A stretch of DNA of 58,788 nucleotides, from positions 1 through 58,788 of the forward strand of contig JAPHTP010000060.1 in assembly GCA_026196875.1 (NCBI GenBank). The letters run 5' to 3'. Both the position numbers and the translations under genes were made by a program. The notes under the pieces are model-generated. The model was given only the letters and a program-made list of their open reading frames with translations, had not been told where the DNA came from and ran no database searches. Shown here piece after piece: positions 1-7,643 of this stretch (position 1 is the first letter of the stretch; each line of letters opens with the position of its first letter). This stretch comes from Kangiellaceae bacterium (GTDB taxonomy: Bacteria > Pseudomonadota > Gammaproteobacteria > Enterobacterales > Kangiellaceae).

Positions 1-234
1 GTGAAATGGATCGATGCCAGTAAACTCTATTGAAGCTTGCTCAATGTTTGCCCCTTCAAAAGGGTCGACATGAAAATGCCAGCGATTAGCAATTTGCAAA
101 TACCCTTGATCATCAAATTTAAGAGAAACAGCTGCAATTTCTAGCAAAGCGTCTGTTTGTGCGTTAAATCCGCCAGTCTCAACATCAACCACCACAGGGT
201 AAAATCCCCTAAACCGGCGGCTCATCATAGTCAT
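1..234 (-). CDS. rnt: Ribonuclease T (partial, C-terminus off the left edge)
   Basis: The minus-strand frame from ATG at 234 runs to the window edge without a stop (78 codons). RNase T is a DEDDh 3'-5' exoribonuclease that trims tRNA CCA ends and matures stable RNAs in the cytoplasm. The translation contains the family N-terminus: [15 protein letters not shown] with the first metal-binding Asp/Glu pair (D17, E19), then [17 protein letters not shown] and a [14 protein letters not shown] segment, all typical of gammaproteobacterial Rnt. Further in-frame ATGs at 228 and 225 are possible starts. The remaining Asp/His motifs lie outside the window. It is on the same strand as nasA, 158 bp beyond its stop, and probably has its own promoter. 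Confidence 0.93.
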   Translation of the reverse strand, partial: MTMMSRRFRGFYPVVVDVETGGFNAQTDALLEIAAVSLKFDDQGYLQIANRWHFHVDPFEGANIEQASIEFTGIDPFH

Positions 235-292
235 TGGTTGTTACAGCCTTAAAACTATTTGAATATTTATAGTTTGTTGTGAAATTTGGGCT

Positions 293-322
293 ATTCTAGC
301 ACTGATTCATATTTATCAGCAA
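293..322 (-). promoter_or_regulatory. Candidate sigma-70 promoter of rnt
   Basis: On the minus strand TTGCTG (322-317) is separated by 18 bp from TAGAAT (298-293). The TAGAAT is preceded by TG one base away, giving an extended -10. It lies about 60 bp upstream of the rnt start, in the gap after nasA, so it would give rnt expression independent of nasA. This is a pattern match only. Confidence 0.4.
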
Positions 323-392
323 AACAGTTAGTAGTTAATTCCTGTTCATCTCGGCTTTATGCTAACGCACCTAGTAAGAAGCAAATCCTACA

Positions 393-3176
393 CTAAGGGG
401 ATCTTTGTACTTTTGCCGGGTTACTAGCGGTAATCGCCATTCTTATATCCCCGATACAACTACCACAGCCATTTCCCGCACCTGATTTATCGCAAACAAA
501 TGCGAGCTTTTCATTAACGGCGTACTCAGCCGGACACTGTGCAATTGTCTCGTTAATCTTTGCAAAGCCGACAGACGAACACAGACAGAAATCCTTTTCC
601 AAGCCTTCCGGGCTTCTATTAAAGGCATTTACCAGATAGGACTGATTGATCTTGTTCCATGGTTGATCGATTAAATTTAATAACCAGGGCTTAGTAAGTT
701 TCCTCTTGCTTTGTCCAACTTGGAATATCGCGGCGATTTTTTTGTTAGTTACCAATACTGATAATTTTAATGAGCCTTCGTTTCTTAGAGATAGACAAAT
801 ATTAGAAAATACGAGATCGTCCAGCTCCGAATATGTCGTTTTAAGCTGGTCTAAAATCAAACTGGCTAGTTTATCCCCCGTAACGTCGGAAGCTAAATAG
901 TAGAGATTTCTATTTTGATGAATATGTTTGACCCAATAGTCAAAACTAGTAACTTTAATTTTTCGTGAAGTTACCAATTGAGCACTTGTATATTCTTGCA
1001 TTGGCTTAACACTTACCATTGCTTGTTTAAATGCAGGTTGTCCAGACTGATGATCGCATTCATCTCCGACCAAGCTGTTGATGCAGCCCGAACTAAAGTT
1101 TCTACTATTCCAATGCATCGCGGCAAAAACTTCGCCTTTTTTGACTAAATGACTAACTTGAGCACGTATAAGATAGTTTTTCTTAGCTACGCTAAGGCTG
1201 ACTAATGAATCGTCTTTAATTGCACGTAATTTTGCATCCTCTCTAGAAATTAATAATTGTGGTTCCACAGAATGAGCATTTAGTCTAGCCACTAAACCAG
1301 TCCTAGTCATAGTGTGCCACTGATCGCGACTTCTACCTGAATTCAGAACCAAACTGTCAGCCTTCTTCTTGGTAATTTTTGATTTCACAGGAACCATATT
1401 GGCAAGTTTCGAATCGGTATGGAAATTACCGTCTGAAAAAGGTTTAACTTCAGAAAGCTGAAAAGACTTGTCCATTGACTGAGGCCATTGGATATTGGTG
1501 ATATTGTCGTAGAGCTCATCTGAAAGATTTTCCATTTCTCCTAAACTAAAACTGTTAGTAAAACGACTTGATAAGTTTGAAAGTTGAGCGTGTTCATTAA
1601 ATATTTGTCTCGCATTTTCAAAGTTAAAACCATGTTCAAAACCCATTGCTCGAGCAAATTGACAAATTATCCACCAATCGGGCTGACTTTCTGCAAAGCA
1701 AGACTTAAATGCCCTTTGCCTTGAAATCCGGCGCTCTGAGTTGGTAACCATGCCCGACTTTTCACTCCATGGCGAAGCAGGAAAGACTATATCAGCGTAA
1801 TCTAACGTTTCGGAAGTTTTAAAAGATTCACTAACAATAACCGTTGGGCACTTCTGTAACGCCTTTTTAACCTTCTCAGAATTAGGCATCGTCGCTGCTG
1901 GATTTGTAGCCATAATCCAAATCGCTTTGACTTTGCCTTTCAATATTTGATCGAACATATCCACCGCTTTTAAACCAGGCTTGCGAGCGATCTCTTTGCT
2001 TTGCCAGAAGTCCTCAAGCAAGTAAAAGCTCTCGTCGTTAAAATCTAAATGAGCAGCCAACGAGCTGGCCATTGCACCTACCTCTCTTCCCCCCATAGCA
2101 TTGGGCTGCCCTGTTATGGAAAGAGGTCCCATACCAGGCTTACCTATTCTTCCAGTTGCTAAATGACAGTTAATTATCGCGCTGCAGTTATCAACTCCGC
2201 TTGATGACTGATTGACTCCCTGAGAAAAAATGGTCACTACTTTTTCGTTACTCGCAAACCAACTCAAGAACAGGTCTAACTGCGACCTTGAAATTCCAAG
2301 TTCAACTTCAGCATTTGGATAGCAATCCAAGTCCTGCTTCGCCGCCCTATAAGTTTCTTTAAGATTGTTTACTTTCGCTTCTTGACAACCACTGATATTG
2401 TTTTCATAAAGATGAGTAAGCAATAGATTAAAAAGGATAAGATCGGTGCCTGCGTTAATAGCTAAATGTAGATCAGCAATTTCACAACTCGCTGTTTCTC
2501 TCGGGTCAATCACTACAACCTTTAACTTTGGATTTTCCTTTTTGTGTCGCTTGATTCGTTGAAACAGAATTGGGTGACACCATGCCAAATTGGAACCAAC
2601 TAATACAATTAACTCCGCTTTATCGAGATCCGAATAATTTACCGGTACCGTATCTGAGCCAAAAGCTTTTTTATGTGCAACTACTGGAGATGACATACAA
2701 AGCCGGGAGTTGGTATCAATATTGGCACTCCCAAGAAACCCTTTCATCAACTTATTCGCTACATAATAATCCTCAGTGAGTAACTGGCCAGATACATAAA
2801 AGGCTACCGAGTCACTTCCAAATTTATCTATGCAACTTCGAAATTTTGAGGCCGCTAAGTTAATAGCTGTTTGCCAGTTCGTCTGCCTCTGGTTGACTAA
2901 TGGCGCTGTAGTCCGCGTATTTGTATTTAGAGTAGATAATAAGCTTCGCCCTTTGGTACAGAGCAACCCTCGATTCGCGGGGTGGTTTTTATCGCCACTT
3001 AAAGATAGCTTTCCATCAGAAGCCATTGATATAACGACACCGCATCCAACGCCACAATAAGGACAGGTTGTTTTAACTGAACGCTTAGAAGTAGATAACT
3101 CATTCCCCCCAGACTCTTTAAGTTTAAAGTTTGCAATTACTTTATTTTTTTGAAGTGTTAGATTTCTAATTTTCAT
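393..3176 (-). CDS. nasA: Assimilatory nitrate reductase catalytic subunit
   Basis: 927-aa molybdopterin oxidoreductase that reduces nitrate to nitrite in the cytoplasm. An N-terminal [4Fe-4S] domain has CPYCGVGC (C38, C41, C45) and C73. Mo-bis-MGD domains follow, with the likely Mo ligand C160 in RLCMSSPVVAHKK. The C-terminus adds a BFD-like [2Fe-2S] domain (CxC at CLC, then GCGSC), the Klebsiella NasA architecture rather than the shorter cyanobacterial NarB type. About 35 residues precede the first Cys motif, longer than usual. No good Shine-Dalgarno sequence precedes ATG 3176, but no better in-frame start is visible. It is divergent from cobA-nirBD and shares a sigma-54/NtrC control region with it. 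No separate NasC/NasB-type reductase gene is present, so electrons may come from ferredoxin or the NirB/NirD proteins (inference). Confidence 0.93.
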   Translation of the reverse strand: MKIRNLTLQKNKVIANFKLKESGGNELSTSKRSVKTTCPYCGVGCGVVISMASDGKLSLSGDKNHPANRGLLCTKGRSLLSTLNTNTRTTAPLVNQRQTNWQTAINLAASKFRSCIDKFGSDSVAFYVSGQLLTEDYYVANKLMKGFLGSANIDTNSRLCMSSPVVAHKKAFGSDTVPVNYSDLDKAELIVLVGSNLAWCHPILFQRIKRHKKENPKLKVVVIDPRETASCEIADLHLAINAGTDLILFNLLLTHLYENNISGCQEAKVNNLKETYRAAKQDLDCYPNAEVELGISRSQLDLFLSWFASNEKVVTIFSQGVNQSSSGVDNCSAIINCHLATGRIGKPGMGPLSITGQPNAMGGREVGAMASSLAAHLDFNDESFYLLEDFWQSKEIARKPGLKAVDMFDQILKGKVKAIWIMATNPAATMPNSEKVKKALQKCPTVIVSESFKTSETLDYADIVFPASPWSEKSGMVTNSERRISRQRAFKSCFAESQPDWWIICQFARAMGFEHGFNFENARQIFNEHAQLSNLSSRFTNSFSLGEMENLSDELYDNITNIQWPQSMDKSFQLSEVKPFSDGNFHTDSKLANMVPVKSKITKKKADSLVLNSGRSRDQWHTMTRTGLVARLNAHSVEPQLLISREDAKLRAIKDDSLVSLSVAKKNYLIRAQVSHLVKKGEVFAAMHWNSRNFSSGCINSLVGDECDHQSGQPAFKQAMVSVKPMQEYTSAQLVTSRKIKVTSFDYWVKHIHQNRNLYYLASDVTGDKLASLILDQLKTTYSELDDLVFSNICLSLRNEGSLKLSVLVTNKKIAAIFQVGQSKRKLTKPWLLNLIDQPWNKINQSYLVNAFNRSPEGLEKDFCLCSSVGFAKINETIAQCPAEYAVNEKLAFVCDKSGAGNGCGSCIGDIRMAITASNPAKVQRSP

Positions 3177-3234
3177 GGATAAACTAATTATCGCGCTTTC
3201 GCTAATCTATTTTAAATTTTTCTATAGAAAGCTC

Positions 3235-3251
3235 TGCAAACAGCATTCCAA
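3235..3251 (-). promoter_or_regulatory. Sigma-54 (-24/-12) promoter of nasA
   Basis: Minus-strand TTGGAATGCTGTTTGCA has GG at 3249-3248 and GC at 3237-3236, separated by exactly 10 bp as RpoN promoters require. It resembles TTGGCAC-N5-TTGCA, with a weaker -24 block (GGAAT instead of GGCAC). The predicted transcription start is near 3224, about 48 bp upstream of the nasA ATG. The two NtrC-type sites lie about 154 and 194 bp upstream of that start. Confidence 0.72.
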
Positions 3252-3370
3252 TAATTTAGAAAAGTCGATTTTCTATATACAAAAAAAGAAAAAGCCCTCA
3301 GAACAAAGCAAAAACGGCAAGCTGAATTTTGATTAGATTGTTTTCGATAAAAAGCCAACAAAGTTAACCC

Positions 3371-3385
3371 GCACCAGCAAAGTGC
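3371..3385. promoter_or_regulatory. NtrC-type enhancer site 1
   Basis: GCAC-N7-GTGC, extended to CCGCAC/GTGCGG, matches the NtrC (NRI) dyad core GCAC(C)N5(G)GTGC. It is centred at 3378, 40 bp (about four helical turns) from the second site. Paired sites of this kind, 100-200 bp upstream of a -24/-12 promoter, are the standard arrangement for NtrC activation. Confidence 0.7.
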
Positions 3386-3410
3386 GGCTAATTTTCTTAG
3401 CAGGCTGTTC

Positions 3411-3425
3411 GCACTTTGAAAGTGC
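3411..3425. promoter_or_regulatory. NtrC-type enhancer site 2
   Basis: GCAC-TTTGAAA-GTGC is a second exact GCAC-N7-GTGC dyad, centred at 3418. With site 1 it forms a tandem enhancer. The midpoint of the pair (3398) almost coincides with the midpoint (3400) between the two outward-facing sigma-54 promoters, so one enhancer could serve both transcription units. Confidence 0.72.
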
Positions 3426-3548
3426 AAAAAGCTTGGCCGGAAAAAACTCTAAAGATGTATCTTTAAAGGTTTACCTTTACCAATATGGCTCGATAACTAG
3501 TTGAGTTAAAAGCCATTTTTCAACTCATTCCAATTGATTATATTGAGT

Positions 3549-3564
3549 TGGCACCGACTTTGCT
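3549..3564 (+). promoter_or_regulatory. Sigma-54 (-24/-12) promoter of the cobA-nirBD operon
   Basis: TGGCAC-CGACT-TTGCT is a near-perfect RpoN promoter, with GG at 3550-3551, GC at 3562-3563 and the required 10 bp between them. The transcription start is expected near 3575, leaving a leader of about 78 nt before the cobA ATG. The NtrC-type sites lie about 157 and 197 bp upstream of that start. Confidence 0.85.
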
Positions 3565-3652
3565 CTAGCTACAGAGTTCCAACGCAAAACACAATTAATA
3601 AATAAAGCGTGTACAAAAAAGCTAACTAACAGAACGAAGCACGAGCAAGCAA

Positions 3653-4516
3653 ATGAAAAAAAAACTATCAATACAAACAGGATATCCCAAGCCTGAACAG
3701 ACTAATAGCAAACCTGGAAAAGTTTATCTAGTTGGAGCAGGACCTGGCGCTGCAGAACTCCTGACAGTCAAAGCTCTTAAGGTAATAGAGTCATGTGATG
3801 TCATCTTATATGACAACTTAGTCAGCGAAGAAATAAAGTCCTTATTCCCCGCAAATATCTCGAAGCTATTCGTCGGAAAAATGAAGAACTTACATAGTGT
3901 CGCTCAGCAAAATCTGAATCAAATATTAGTTGATTATGCCATGAAAGGATTGAAGGTTTGTCGGCTTAAAGGCGGCGATCCATTTATTTTTGGGCGCGGC
4001 AGTGAGGAAATGCTGACTCTTAAAGAAAACAACATTGACGTCGAAATCGTTCCGGGCATTACCGCTGCTTCGGGTTGTACAAGCTATGCAGGAATTCCAC
4101 TTACCCATCGCGGAATATCCCAAGGTTGCACATTTTTGACAGGACATACCGAAAGAGATCCAGACTTCGACTGGCAAGCTATTGCTAAACTTGACCACAC
4201 GCTAGTGTTTTATATGGGTCTTTCAAAACTTGAATTTATTAGTCGAAATCTAGTCACTCAAGGAATGGATGCAGATACTCCCGTAGCTTTGATAGAAAAC
4301 GGCTCGAGGCCATCTCAAAAAGTCGTATCAACAAAACTAAGTGATTTACTCAACGGCAATTCAAATCACCAACTTAAATCGCCTTGCCTAATTGTCATTG
4401 GCCAAACAACCGAACTTAGAGAACAGTTGCAGTGGTTTGAAGGAGACTCACCAGTCAATAATTTACAGACGGAAAAGCTAGCACCCTATAGCTGGAAAAG
4501 AACGATGTCGGCGTAG
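3653..4516 (+). CDS. cobA: Uroporphyrinogen-III C-methyltransferase (SUMT)
   Basis: 287-aa stand-alone SUMT that methylates uroporphyrinogen III at C2 and C7 with SAM to give precorrin-2, the siroheme precursor. Family motifs are intact: VYLVGAGPGAAELLT (SAM-binding loop), DVILYDNLVS, VCRLKGGDPFIFGRGSEE and the GITAASGC region. About 22 residues precede the conserved core. It is the first gene after the sigma-54 promoter and lies 106 bp before nirB, whose product needs siroheme. It matters more than usual here because the CysG encoded at 11032-12054 has lost its own methyltransferase half. The ribosome-binding site before ATG 3653 is weak. Confidence 0.93.
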   Translation: MKKKLSIQTGYPKPEQTNSKPGKVYLVGAGPGAAELLTVKALKVIESCDVILYDNLVSEEIKSLFPANISKLFVGKMKNLHSVAQQNLNQILVDYAMKGLKVCRLKGGDPFIFGRGSEEMLTLKENNIDVEIVPGITAASGCTSYAGIPLTHRGISQGCTFLTGHTERDPDFDWQAIAKLDHTLVFYMGLSKLEFISRNLVTQGMDADTPVALIENGSRPSQKVVSTKLSDLLNGNSNHQLKSPCLIVIGQTTELREQLQWFEGDSPVNNLQTEKLAPYSWKRTMSA

Positions 4517-4622
4517 CATCACTTAATTGAAGATGATTACTCAGAAAGCAAATTAACGACATCTCCCTGAAAAATAATTTGAGCCAACAAATATTAAGAT
4601 CAAAACAACCAGGAACAAAAAC

Positions 4623-7172
4623 ATGCAACATTATCAAGTCATAGTTATCGGAAATGGGATGGTAGGACATCGATTTGTCGAGCACATGATTTCAATCAAC
4701 AAGCCAACTGATTCAACTTTTTCAGTCATGGTGTTTTCTGAAGAAAAGCACCTTGCCTACGATCGAGTCCAACTAAGTAGTGTTTTTGCAGACAAGTCAG
4801 AAAAAGAACTAACCTTAACAAGTAAAGATTACTATATTAACAATCAAGTCGATGTCAGCATAAATGAAAAAGTTAACTACATCGATAAGCAAAGTAAAAC
4901 GATTACAACTTCAATTGGTCGAACCTTTTCCTTCGATAAATTGATAATGGCAACCGGCTCCTATCCTTTTGTTCCTCCCATTAAAGGAATACATCAAGAC
5001 CACATCCACGTATATAGAACTTTTGAAGACCTCAGGGATATTAAGTCTTCTGCAGCAGGTGCGAAAACAGGTGTTGTCATTGGCGGGGGCTTGTTAGGCC
5101 TAGAAGCGGCAAATGCACTAAAGCAACTCGGTTTGGAAACACACGTAGTCGAGTTTGCTCCCCAGCTAATGCCGGTACAAGTAGATGAATCAGGCGGACA
5201 AATACTACGAAAAAAAATAGAAGAGATAGGTGTAAAAGTTCACTTGGAAAAAAGTACCAGCCAAATATCCGCAGGAACTGAGTCGAGATTTACACTAAAT
5301 TTTGCAGATCAATCTTACTTAGATACGGATGTCGTCGTATTTTCAGCAGGCATAAGACCACAAGACGAGCTTGCTCGACAGTTTGATTTAGACGTTGGAG
5401 AAAGAGGAGGTATCGTAATCAATGATTTTTGCCAGACGTCCCACCCAGATATTTACGCAATTGGAGAGTGCGCACTTTGGCAAGATAAAGTTTTCGGCCT
5501 TGTAGCGCCGGGTTATCAAATGGCAAAAGTAGCTCAGACTCATCTAGTTGAAGGTAGCGCTAGCGAATTAAAATTTGAAGGTGCTGACATGAGCACCAAA
5601 TTAAAATTATTGGGTGTAGATGTAGCCAGCATTGGGGACGCTCATGGTCAAACGAAAGGTTCATTAAGCTACAGTTTTATTAATGAAGTCGAACAAATAT
5701 ATAAAAAGATAGTTATCTCGGAAGATGCTAGACACCTCCTCGGCGCTGTAATGGTTGGCTGCACTGCTGACTACGGCAACTGGATACAACTTTACTTAAA
5801 TAAAATAGATCTGCCAGAATATCCGGAAAGTCTTCTGGTTCCCTATGCTGAAGACACAGGGAGTACTAGCGGAGGAATAGAAGCACTACCCGAATCCGCC
5901 CAAATTTGTGCGTGTAATGATGTTTCGAAAGGGCAAGTTATTTCTTGCATTAAAAATGGCGCGACAAACTTAGCAGAAGTGAAAAGTCAATCCAATGCGG
6001 CAACTGGTTGCGGAGGATGTGGTCAACTGGTCGGCCAAGTTTTAGATGCTGAATTATTAAAGCTCGGAGTAGAAGTTAACGACCATCTGTGCGAACACTT
6101 CGAGTATAACCGTACTGATTTGTTCGACATTATCCGAGTAAAGCAGATAAAGACTTTTGAACAACTAATTTCTGAGTACGGCAGTGGACATGGCTGCGAT
6201 CTATGCAAACCAGCTGTAGCTTCAATCCTCGCATCTCTGTGGAACGAACCTGTGCTCAATAGAAACCATGTTAGCCTGCAAGATACCAACGATGCATTCC
6301 TTGCCAACATGCAAAAGAATGGAACCTATTCAGTGGTACCCAGAGTCCCGGGTGGGGAAATAACCGCAGACAAGCTAATTGTTATCGGAGAAGTCGCTAA
6401 AGAATTCAATTTATATTGCAAGATTACCGGCGGACAAAGAATAGATTTATTTGGCGCCCAACTCCACGAACTTCCTTTGATTTGGAAAAAACTAATCGAC
6501 GCCGGGTTCGAAACCGGTCACGCCTACGGCAAAGCACTAAGAACTGTAAAATCGTGTGTTGGTAAAACTTGGTGCCGGTTCGGAGTTCAAGATAGTACCA
6601 GTATGGCAATTTTATTGGAGGAAAGGTATCGCGGGATCCGATCGCCGCACAAAATAAAAATGGCCGTATCAGGGTGCGCAAGAGAATGTGCCGAAGCGCA
6701 AAGCAAAGACTTTGGTGTGATTGCATCTGAAAAGGGATGGAATCTATTTGTCGGCGGTAATGGCGGTATGCGCCCAAGACACGCTGACCTTTTTGCAACC
6801 GACCTTAGTGATGAAGAACTAATTCGTTACATCGATAGAATTATGATTTTCTATATCCGAACCGCAGAAAGACTGCAAAGGACCTCAGTATGGCTAGAGT
6901 CGCTGTCAGGCGGACTCGACTATCTGCGTTCAGTAGTAGTCGAAGACAAATTATCGATAGCTGATGACATGGAGAATCAAATGCAACACCTCATTAATAG
7001 TTATAAGTGTGAATGGAAAGACACAATAGAAGATCCACAAAAGTTAAAACGATTTAAACACTTCATTAACAGTGACAAACCAGACCCTCAGGTTATCTTT
7101 GTTGAAGAAAGAAAACAGATTAAACCGGCCCAAGTTGAAGTGGCCGAAGCGAAACTGACTGCGCAAGCTTAA
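4623..7172 (+). CDS. nirB: NAD(P)H nitrite reductase, large subunit
   Basis: 849-aa cytoplasmic siroheme enzyme reducing nitrite to ammonium, normal length for NirB. Residues 1-300 form the FAD/NAD(P)H domain (VIVIGNGMVGHRF; VVIGGGLLGLEAA at about 151-163). A BFD-like [2Fe-2S] domain has C429, C431, C463 and C466. A second Cys-containing stretch follows (C490, C525, C528). The C-terminal nitrite/sulfite reductase half carries the [4Fe-4S]/siroheme ligands C645, C651, C685 and C689 (CVGKTWC and SGCAREC). It is followed after 14 bp by nirD. A likely ribosome-binding site (AGGA) precedes ATG 4623. Confidence 0.97.
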   Translation: MQHYQVIVIGNGMVGHRFVEHMISINKPTDSTFSVMVFSEEKHLAYDRVQLSSVFADKSEKELTLTSKDYYINNQVDVSINEKVNYIDKQSKTITTSIGRTFSFDKLIMATGSYPFVPPIKGIHQDHIHVYRTFEDLRDIKSSAAGAKTGVVIGGGLLGLEAANALKQLGLETHVVEFAPQLMPVQVDESGGQILRKKIEEIGVKVHLEKSTSQISAGTESRFTLNFADQSYLDTDVVVFSAGIRPQDELARQFDLDVGERGGIVINDFCQTSHPDIYAIGECALWQDKVFGLVAPGYQMAKVAQTHLVEGSASELKFEGADMSTKLKLLGVDVASIGDAHGQTKGSLSYSFINEVEQIYKKIVISEDARHLLGAVMVGCTADYGNWIQLYLNKIDLPEYPESLLVPYAEDTGSTSGGIEALPESAQICACNDVSKGQVISCIKNGATNLAEVKSQSNAATGCGGCGQLVGQVLDAELLKLGVEVNDHLCEHFEYNRTDLFDIIRVKQIKTFEQLISEYGSGHGCDLCKPAVASILASLWNEPVLNRNHVSLQDTNDAFLANMQKNGTYSVVPRVPGGEITADKLIVIGEVAKEFNLYCKITGGQRIDLFGAQLHELPLIWKKLIDAGFETGHAYGKALRTVKSCVGKTWCRFGVQDSTSMAILLEERYRGIRSPHKIKMAVSGCARECAEAQSKDFGVIASEKGWNLFVGGNGGMRPRHADLFATDLSDEELIRYIDRIMIFYIRTAERLQRTSVWLESLSGGLDYLRSVVVEDKLSIADDMENQMQHLINSYKCEWKDTIEDPQKLKRFKHFINSDKPDPQVIFVEERKQIKPAQVEVAEAKLTAQA

Positions 7173-7186
7173 ATTAGGAGAAGATA

Positions 7187-7537
7187 ATGAGTATAAGAGA
7201 AACGAATGGTAAAACTTGGGTAGATATATGCGAGCTAAATGACATAGAAATTGATACTGGAGTTTGCGCGGAATTAAATGGAGAGCAGGTAGCAATTTTT
7301 AGAGTTTCACCTGATAACAAGCTTTACTCCATTAGTAATTTCGACCCTCTCGCCAAAGTCAATATGCTTTCGCGAGGGATAATAGGTGAAACAGAAGGGA
7401 AACGCGTGGTTTTTTCGCCACTTTATAAGCACCCTTTCTGTCTTGAAACCGGACAATGCACTCAAGAGGGTTCGGCAAAGGTAAAAGCATATCAAGTTAG
7501 GGCTTATGAAAATCGGGTGCAATTAAGATTAACCTAA
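7187..7537 (+). CDS. nirD: NAD(P)H nitrite reductase, small subunit
   Basis: 116-aa Rieske-fold protein. It follows NirB by 14 bp and has a good Shine-Dalgarno sequence (TTAGGAGAAG). The sequence shows the NirD pattern (WVDICELNDIEIDTG, LNGEQVAIFRV, HPFCLETGQC) but not the CxH/CxxH ligand pairs of a true Rieske [2Fe-2S] protein, as is normal for NirD. It is required with NirB for nitrite reduction. In Paracoccus a related protein passes electrons from NirB-like flavin to the assimilatory nitrate reductase, so the same sharing is possible here (inference). Confidence 0.93.
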   Translation: MSIRETNGKTWVDICELNDIEIDTGVCAELNGEQVAIFRVSPDNKLYSISNFDPLAKVNMLSRGIIGETEGKRVVFSPLYKHPFCLETGQCTQEGSAKVKAYQVRAYENRVQLRLT

Positions 7538-7643
7538 AAAGTAGAATATTAACTCGAACAATAATAACTATGAAACCTTATTTTTTTAAACAAGATGACG
7601 CCGGATCTAAATATATAAAAACTTGATTTCGACGGAGATAAGC

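Noticed and set aside
3369-3425. Overlapping stems (CCGCAC/GTGCGG, CAAAGTGCG/CGCACTTTG, GCACTT/AAGTGC) that look like an RNA attenuator or ANTAR target leader
   Set aside because: They lie upstream of the predicted start at 3575 and outside either transcript; spacing and sequence fit paired NtrC DNA sites, and no T tract follows.
7570-7626. 18-codon open frame between nirD and the nitrate transporter
   Set aside because: No ribosome-binding site, no recognisable product, and it ends inside the transporter leader; probably chance.
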